From Ophiosphaerella korrae (lineage: Eukaryota > Ascomycota > Dothideomycetes > Pleosporales > Phaeosphaeriaceae): DNA of 64,000 nucleotides. The DNA is taken from assembly GCA_028456385.1 (NCBI GenBank), contig JALNQF010000092.1, forward strand, positions 107,243 to 171,242, in the 5' to 3' direction. A program made the position numbers and the translations under genes. Under the pieces are notes generated by a model that saw nothing but the letters and a program-made list of their open reading frames with translations, made no database searches and was not told the DNA's origin. Shown piece after piece: positions 57,435 to 64,000 of the stretch. Positions within the stretch are counted from its first letter, which is position 1. The number at the start of each line of letters is the position of its first letter.

Positions 57435-59212
57435 ATGGGCGCACAAGACGAGACCTGTGTAGCTTCTACCTCGGATCAACATGACACGCCCTTGGGAACT
57501 AAGATTTCCATGGATGCTGATGAGCTACGTTTGGCGCAAATGGGTAGGTGGCATGGAAATATGAGAATACGTAGCCACTAACTTGCGAACGCAACGAAAG
57601 GTCACACGCAAGAGCTTGAAAGGCATTTTAGTGTTCTCAGTTTGATCGGATTAGCTTCAACAACGACCATCTCTTGGACAGGACTTGGACTAGGTCTCAT
57701 TACTGAAATTGGCGCTGGTGGACCGGGAGCCGTCATCTATGGCTTCATCTTGGTGACACTGCTACAATGCCTTCTCGGCGCGTCCCTTGCTGAATTTGTC
57801 TCCTCATACCCTACCGAGGGCGGGATGTACCACTGGATAGCAGCTGTGGCACCCAAGAAGATGACGGGAGTTCTGAGCTTCTTCACAGGCTGGTTTAGCG
57901 TGCTCGGCTGTAAGTCTACTCATTACTGGCGAACAGTAAGTGTGACCTTGGAGAATCGTTCTCATAGCTACTAGGGATATTCACCACGGCCTCCACGAAC
58001 TTAATTTTCGCTCAGATTGTCATGGCATTGGTCGCTCTATACCATGAATCACTTGAAATTCAAGCATGGCAGACGTTCATCGTCTATCAGGGTCTGAACC
58101 TGATCACCGCAGGGGTTGTTATGTTTGGGAACAGGATCATCCCCGGTCTAAACAGATTTTCCTTGTTTTATCTACAGATTGGGTGGTTGGTCGTCTTAAT
58201 CACCGTTGTCGCGTGCGCGCCAAGTCACAGATCCGCTGATTTTGTGTTTAAGACTTGGATCAACAATACAGGGTGGGAGAACCAGGTGATCTGCTTCATC
58301 ACAGGACTTGTGAATCCCCTGTATAGTCTCGGGGGATTAGATGGAGTGACTCACATCACTGAGGAAATGCCCAACGTACGCTATCTGACGAGTCGAAGCA
58401 GTGACCTTGACTAATTCAACTTTTTAGCCTTCTAGGAATGCTCCTCTTGCGATTGCAATCACCTTAACAATTGCCTTCTGCACTGGTCTGACCTATCTCG
58501 TGGGTCTGATGTTCTCGATCCAGGACTTTGATGCACTATCAAAAACTAATACAGGCTTACCTCTGGCGGAACTCTTCCGTCAGGTGACAGGGATGAGCGG
58601 AGGCGCTTTCGGTTTGGTCTTTATCTTGTTCATTGCTCTGGGTCCTTGCGTCATAAGCTCCCAACTGAGTACTGGTCGGATCTTTTGGGCATTTTCGCGT
58701 GATGGCGCTATACCTTATTCTCGGATGTGAGTTTAGCTGGAGAGCGTGATGAGAACCATTCTGACCAGAGGATTAGATGGTCTAAGATTCATCCAAGGTT
58801 TCAAATCCCACTTAACTCGCAGATGATCGTCACGGCTATCATAGCTGCTCTCGGCTGTCTATACCTTGGCTCGTCAACTGCCTTTAACTCGCTGCTCGGA
58901 ACTGCAGTAACAATCAATAACATCGCCTATTTGATCCCTATTCTCACCAACCTGTTAACTAGACAGAAGAACATGTTTCGCGGTGTCTTTCACATGGGTA
59001 ATGTGCTCGGACCGATCGTCAACGCAATCACTGTCTGCTGGCTTTGTTTTGCTATTGTGTTCTTCTCATTCCCCTACATCAAGCCTGTTGAGCCGCAAAA
59101 CATGAACTACACATGCGTCGTTGTTGGAGGACTATTTCTTCTCACTAGCTGCTGGTGGTTCAAGGTAGGTAAGACGTACACTGAAGAGATATCGAAAGCA
59201 AAGGAAGAATAG
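57435..59212 (+). CDS. APC-family permease (amino acid/GABA/choline type)
   Basis: Plasma-membrane transporter of the amino acid-polyamine-organocation superfamily. Five exons, 57435-57543, 57601-57909, 57975-58375, 58428-58726 and 58777-59212, each joined in frame by GT-AG introns of about 50-65 nt. About 517 residues. Hydrophilic N-terminus, then about twelve helices: LIGLASTTTISWTGLG with the consensus TM1 break, GMYHWIAAVAPK (family YPTEGGMYHW), LGGLDGVTHITEEMPN (conserved loop), PCVISSQLSTGRIFWAFSRDGAIP (near TM8) and a C-terminal KVGKTYTEEI. These blocks fit fungal GABA/choline permeases; the substrate is not resolvable. No stops or frameshifts. It stands alone in decayed DNA, suggesting selection or recent arrival. 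Confidence 0.88.
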
Positions 59213-59386
59213 GTTTTTATAGCGAATTATTTTGTTGCTAAATATATAGAGTGCTAAAAATAATAATGTAAACAATAAATATCTAGTGGCTATCTGCAAC
59301 AGAAAATATCCCTAGAATTATTAATCCTAATTACCTCAGCTACAAAACTAAAAGCGAACTCTAGGATAATAGAGCCTCTATGTAAA

Positions 59387-60240
59387 ATGTTTTGTAGTAA
59401 GTGCGACACGAAATTCTCAACTGTTCAGTTGGATGCACTATCTTCTGGAGCCCTGTACAAACCGCATTATAAAGATTTCTCTACTTTAGCTGAGGCTGGA
59501 CGGAACTGTCGCATTTGCCTCGTAGTATTACGAGGCCTGACTATATACAACTCGAAAGCCTCGCAGCTTCTCTATTGCTTTCAATATGGTGGTTATGCGT
59601 TCCACGGACGCAGCCTAAGAATACTTGAGCTGAACGCAAATTTTGGGACCCATACGCAGTGTACTCGCGCAATTTCTTGGTTTATCCTATTGAACGATCA
59701 GCGAAAGGTTTACTGAGTGATGCTGTGCCCAGGCAATGGCAACTCGAAAAGGATGGTGGGAGCGTCGCAGAGAAAACACGTAGTGTGGATACTCAAGCAG
59801 TATACTAGCCCCAGGAATATCTACAGAACCATTCCAGCTGCCATTTGTCTAAATCAAAGTCTCTTTCCCAACGACTTTTAAGGATAGGACCTATAAATGT
59901 CCGCCTTGTCCAGACGTCAAATCTTGAGATCATCCCGGAACACGCTACTTTGAGCCATTGCTGGGACCGAGCCCCCACTTTCTCTCCAGCCACGCTACGC
60001 CTTGAGAGGTCCTAGTCTAATTACGATCCCTAGTACTCTGCTGCAGGTTTTCCAACTTATCGATCTTAAGGTTGCCAAACTCGGTATTAGCGCATCGCCA
60101 ACTTCAAGACGAGCGTAGATCTTCTAAGAACGTCTTCTCAACCCTCGTGTGCTATATTATAGTGTCGGCATGTCATCCGACCATGAGTTTTGCCTCGGTT
60201 GACATGGGGGCGCCAAGAATGGTGTTGGACGTTCGCAGGC
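59387..60240 (+). pseudogene. HET-protein N-terminal relic
   Basis: The first 110 codons are open: MFCSKCDTKF and EAGRNCRICLVVLRGL form the CxxC plus Cys-x-x-Cys leader of a class of HET proteins. The frame stops at 59716. After frame changes, HET-like pieces follow (SSDAVPRQWQLERMVG, the linker before the HET domain, and about 60000 LQPRYALRG near the domain start), broken by several TAG and TGA codons. No intact HET domain can be read. It is probably a RIP-aged copy. The match is moderate because only the leader is clear. Confidence 0.45.
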
Positions 60241-60683
60241 GTAAGCGAGGTCATGTCAGATAAACCCACACCCTACAATGTGAGGCCGGACTCTGTGCCA
60301 CTAGACTAGACGTGACCCCAAAAGAGGTACAGTATGCCGAATAGGCATACTGGGCACAGAATAGTATATATATGTACTGGGGATACCCGTAGCAGGCCCG
60401 GGGCCGGCCCATGGCCGGCCGAGGGTTGCATGAAAGTACCTGTGACATACAACGCGTTTACAACACGTTTTCAACATGTTTATTAAAATGTCTACTGCAT
60501 TACACTTAAAACTTATTTGCGTACACCCTTAGAGCCTTGCCTAGCTAGCTACAACATTAAACCAAGCAATTCAAGACTAATAGAGGTTGCTTAAGATCTA
60601 ACAGGCAGCCTTTAAGCTAAAGAGGAAGGAATTTAAGCTCTAGAAGGAGATAGAAGAATATAGAGAGAGGTAATAGTAAGAGG
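60241..60683. other. Short gene-free stretch
   Basis: It contains a GC-rich palindromic patch at about 60398-60422 (GGCCCGGGGCCGGCCCATGGC) and AT-rich flanks. No gene seen. Confidence 0.4.
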
Positions 60684-60903
60684 TGTCGCAAGAAATCAAT
60701 GATCCTTGCAAGGGATCAACGATCTTCGGCGTAATACGAAGCTCTACGACCGGAGCTAAGATCAGATGAACACGGAACCTGAACGGAACAGGATGAACTA
60801 AAAGATCCGGTGATCTCACGCAGATATATAAACTATCTCTTTTGTAGTTACTTAGAATCAATGATCATCTCCCATTCATTCCTAAGCTCACGATCTCACA
60901 ACA
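60684..60903. mobile_element. Solo LTR of a retrotransposon with 5-bp target duplication
   Basis: A 220-bp segment that begins TGTCGCAAG and ends CACAACA, the TG...CA ends typical of LTRs. It is flanked by identical AGAGG at 60679-60683 and 60904-60908, a 5-bp target duplication. A TATA-like ATATATAAAC lies at about 60823. Composition is normal, in contrast to the TA-rich DNA beside it. No primer-binding site or internal region follows, so the element has recombined to a single LTR. Confidence 0.75.
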
Positions 60904-61071
60904 AGAGGTAGTAGCTAAATAGGTTTAAGTAAGAGAAAATTAGATTACAATATAAAGAGGCTTAGAACGTATTCTAAATATACTCTAGTATAGAATTTTT
61001 TTTTTTACTTAAAAACTCTATTTACTATAACTTACTTCTCTCTATCTTTTTCTTTATCTCTACTTATAATA

Positions 61072-61525
61072 ACGTGGTTTACAAGCGAGCTGCGCGTACA
61101 AGCGAGCTGCGCGCCCTAAAACTGTAACGGGGTAACAAAAACACACCTAAAATCCAGATTTCTATAGTAAAATATCTTCACTATAACTTTATTAAATAAG
61201 ATAAAATATAAGATGTAGCCTTATATAACTATTTTAAGATAAATACTAGATTTTAAAAAAGATATATAAAGTACAGAGCACATTACAAAAAATTAGGGGC
61301 TAAAATAGGGCTAATAAATAAAAAAGTAAAATATCTTTAGAATATCTAGGTTATATACTATAGGAATCTAAAACTAGCTTCTATATAAGTAGTAAAGGGT
61401 ATACCTATAGTTATAGGAAATATTATAAAGTTATAGTAAAGATATTTTACTATAGAAATCTAGATTTTAGGTATGTTTTAGGGCGCGCAGCTCGCTTATA
61501 CGCGCAGCTCGCTTGTAAACTACGT
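61072..61525. mobile_element. MITE of the pogo family (454 bp)
   Basis: Flanked by TA at 61070-61071 and 61526-61527. Ends ACGTGGTTTACAAGCGAGC and its inverted copy, with the 17-bp unit (CAAGCGAGCTGCGCGTA and variant) twice at each end. The inverted repeats extend about 110 bp. The left arm has a 20-bp segment (TGTAACGGGGTAACAAAAAC) absent from the right arm, at a position flanked by AAAAC direct repeats. No coding content. A non-autonomous relative of the 4810-6684 element. Confidence 0.85.
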
Positions 61526-61771
61526 TATAAAGAATAAAATTCTACTTCTTATAGTATATAACTAGATTATATTTTAAACGCGTTCTAAACTAGTTTAGCT
61601 AGTATATTAAAGATATACTAAACTAGCTTCTCTACTAGTAAGTATACCTAAATTTACTAAGAATAATAATAGCTTATATACTATATATCTTAGTAAGTTA
61701 TTTTATAAAGTAAAGTAGACCTTATATAATAAGTAGCTATATAAAGTATATACTAAAATATAATCTATATA

Positions 61772-63503
61772 ATATATTTTATAAGTAAGTTAGTAACCTA
61801 AGTAAGTTAGTAATACCTAACTAGTATACTATCTATGTAGTACAACTATATAATACGTAATATACTTATTAAAAATTATAATAAGCTAATTTATTCTTTA
61901 GATATATTACTATCCCTAGTATTATCTATTTCTACTTTATAAGTATAGAAGTTATATCCTTTTTTACTATAACGTCTATAGTATACTACGCTACGTACTT
62001 TACGTATAAGCTCTTCGCTAGTATTATACTCTCTATTCTCTCTCTTAGTAATTAAGTCCTATATATCTTCTACTATTAAGGTCTCCTCTATCTAAATATA
62101 CTTTTATTTTCTTAAGTAACACTTTATAAGCTTATTAATTATACTTTATATATACGCCTATTTTTTTTATAATAATACTATATTATATATAATCTACTAT
62201 ACGCCTTTACTTAGCTAATTAATCTTTTTATTTAATAAGCTTATAAAAGACTTATACTAGTTTTATATCTTCTATTAAATAAGTATAGACTACGCCTTAA
62301 TCTTATATATATTACGTAGTATCTACGCTTCCTAAACGCCCTACCTTAGTAGTAATAGTACTAGAGTCTATAACCTTATATTAAGCTTTAATAGAATAGC
62401 TTCTAAGTTAAATAAAACTAGCCTAGTACTTTTAAAACCTACTTTAATATTCTCTACTATTAACGACTATTAAAAAGCTAGCTTAAATACTTAGAAGAAA
62501 GTTTCTTTACAAATAAAATATATATAGTTACGTACTAAAGTAAAGATCTAGTTACTATACTTACGCTTTAATAGCGTAAAGTAACTAATATTAAGAGGTT
62601 ATAGTAGGTACAATAAATATAAAAGTATATAGTAAAGGATAATTTTCTTCTCTTTATAAAGATCCTAGAATTTATCTAGTTATTAGAGCTTACTTTAAGG
62701 ATTTAATTATATAGTCAGTCTTTAAACTAAGTATTAATAAGTATACTACCTATAAAGATAATAAAGAGTAAGAGTAAGTAACTTATAGCTAATACGCCTT
62801 AGATAATAGTAACCTACTTATAGTTACTTAGCTAGATAATCTTCTTTCTCTTAACTACTTCTAAACTAGTAATAACTATCTATACTATAATCTTACCTAT
62901 AATAAAGCTAGTCTTATTAAAATTATAGACGTTAATATCTATAATCTTATACTTCTATTTTATCTCTTATATTAAGTTAAGCTAGTGTAAGATAGCTATA
63001 AGATTCTTATAAGTAGCTTACTAATAGTTATATAGATAGCTCTAGTACTTCTAGAGTTTAGGAGTTTACTTAATAAAGTTATTAACTTAATTTTTACTAA
63101 TAGAGTTACTTTACTACGCTCTAAGGAGTCTATCTACTATTTCTTATATAATAGACCTTAAAGGTATAAGACTTTATATAGACTACTTAAGAACTCTTTA
63201 GACTATAGCGTCTTCTTTTAGTTTTATTATATACTTTCTATTCGCTTTATAGTTACGTTATATATACTTCTTAGCGTGTTAGTTAATAAGTATACTTTTA
63301 AGTACGTTATATTATATTATAGCTTAGTTAACGCTTTATACGAGTTATATATTAATATTAAGAATAGTAAGCTATAAATTAGCTTTAGTATATATCTTTT
63401 AAGATTATTATAGTTAAGATATTACGCGATTATTATACGTAGGTAGTACACTAGTTAGGTATTACTAACTTACTTAGGTTACTAACTTACTTATAAAACA
63501 CGT
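61772..63503 (-). mobile_element. Second pogo/Fot1-like transposon, fully RIPed
   Basis: A 1732-bp element flanked by TA at 61770-61771 and 63504-63505. Inverted ends match over about 75 bp (TTTTATAAGTAAGTTAGTAA and its complement). Each end has a tandem pair of GTTACTAACTTACTTA-like units, echoing the tandem units in the other pogo family. On the minus strand VYNFNKTSFIIGKI can be read, clearly the counterpart of VYNFDEVSFMIGKI in the 4810-6684 transposase, with the catalytic Asp changed to Asn, and later NYK-V-T blocks. Coding sequence is otherwise destroyed by stops. Nearly every C in CpA context has become T. Confidence 0.75.
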
Positions 63504-63569
63504 TATATTTGTAACACGTTCTAATATTATAATAAAAGAAATTTAGTAATTAAAGTACTTTAGTTTACT

Positions 63570-64000
63570 ATAACTACAGTGGGGTGACACGAAAAAAAAG
63601 CCTAAAAAAAAGTTATAGTTTTCAACTAGTAATAACTCTACGAATATAATAGCTAAAAATATAAGCGAACATAAATCGTAAAGAAATTATTAGGGTCTAT
63701 ATTTTAGTCTACTACGATTTTTAATTACTAAGCGGATGCGAGCTAGGATTTGAACTGTTTCGAGGACTTTTTTTTAAGCTAACTTCAAAGCTTAATAACT
63801 TTTTATTTTTAGTATCTTTTTCTAATATTTTTTAGTATAAGTTAGATACATATAGTTAAATTAATATAGTAGAGTTATACTTAATTCTAATTATTTAAAG
63901 AGTAGATATTAAGTAAAAGATATAAAACTAAACTTTTAGTAAAAACTTATATTTATAAGCTATAACCTATTAGTATTAATACTTAGTAGAATAATATTTA
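63570..64000. other. Possible end of another repeat at the window edge
   Basis: Around 63577-63594 the non-AT patch CAGTGGGGTGACACG resembles TGTAACGGGGTAACA in the MITE left arm, so it may be the terminus of a third transposon type. A tRNA-like T-arm at 63735-63755 is not supported by a full cloverleaf. The element, if any, runs past the edge. Confidence 0.3.

Larger units (their letters stand above)
60909..64000. repeat. AT-rich, RIP-collapsed repeat block
   Basis: Very high A+T with almost no C outside a few short patches, and TA-rich throughout, as produced by heavy repeat-induced point mutation. It runs to the window edge. It contains the MITE, a degraded pogo element and another possible repeat end described separately. 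No gene is expected. Confidence 0.8.

Noticed and set aside
60398..60422. GC-rich palindrome as a transcription terminator or origin
   Set aside because: It is a short CCGG-rich patch without context; eukaryotic terminators and origins cannot be called from it.
63720..63780. tRNA gene on the minus strand (T-arm-like GTTCAAATCC)
   Set aside because: The T-loop-like string is present, but no matching acceptor, D-arm or anticodon arm could be folded within 75 nt.
1..64000. CRISPR array, bacterial operon or prophage
   Set aside because: No spaced direct repeats of CRISPR type; introns and fungal protein families show a eukaryotic genome.

Overview
The window is from a filamentous ascomycete, most likely a Dothideomycete (Pleosporales-like). 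The evidence is short 45-60 nt introns with GTRNGT donors and CTAAC/CTGAC branch sites, Clr5, HET, SesA and NLR families, pogo/Fot1 transposons, and RIP-type C-to-T decay (CAG or TGG changed to TAG) in repeats. The species cannot be named from the sequence alone.

Layout. (1) 0-19 kb is accessory DNA. It holds a DUF3435 tyrosine recombinase of the Starship-captain type at the left edge (facing out of the window), two convergent HET-domain fragments, and a RIP-damaged pogo element with clean TA target duplication that interrupts an FAD-oxidoreductase remnant. A partial P450 follows, then a divergent SesA-effector / NLR pair sharing a sigma-type amyloid-signalling motif, an NB-ARC relic and a Clr5-ankyrin gene. 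Nearly all of these are decayed. (2) 20-48.9 kb is conserved core DNA: SMC1 (cohesin), GPC1 (glycerophosphocholine acyltransferase), a small hypothetical gene, a GAF hybrid histidine kinase, a large OB-fold/zinc-finger protein that may be a TPP1/Tpz1-like telomere subunit, FAB1 (PtdIns3P 5-kinase), a 6-phosphogluconate-dehydrogenase-like NAD protein, a MARVEL membrane protein and a lipase. SMC1/GPC1, the telomere-like gene/FAB1 and MARVEL/lipase are divergent pairs. (3) 48.9-60.7 kb is gene-poor: one two-exon small gene assembled here, a broken SRPK-like kinase, a 4 kb empty stretch, an intact five-exon APC-family permease and a HET relic. (4) 60.7-64 kb is an AT-rich, RIP-collapsed repeat block. 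It contains a fresh-looking solo LTR with a 5-bp target duplication, a 454-bp MITE carrying the same terminal repeats as the pogo element 55 kb away, and a fully RIPed second pogo-type element with 70-80 bp inverted repeats.

Biological reading. The core genes do chromosome cohesion, phospholipid remodelling, osmo/redox-type signalling and endolysosomal phosphoinositide synthesis, and share no pathway. The left accessory arm is a graveyard of non-self-recognition and programmed-death genes. Its most interesting part is the SesA/NLR pair, where both partners keep the amyloid motif but both carry lesions (or unusual splice sites). All family names come from recognition of protein motifs, since no database search could be run.
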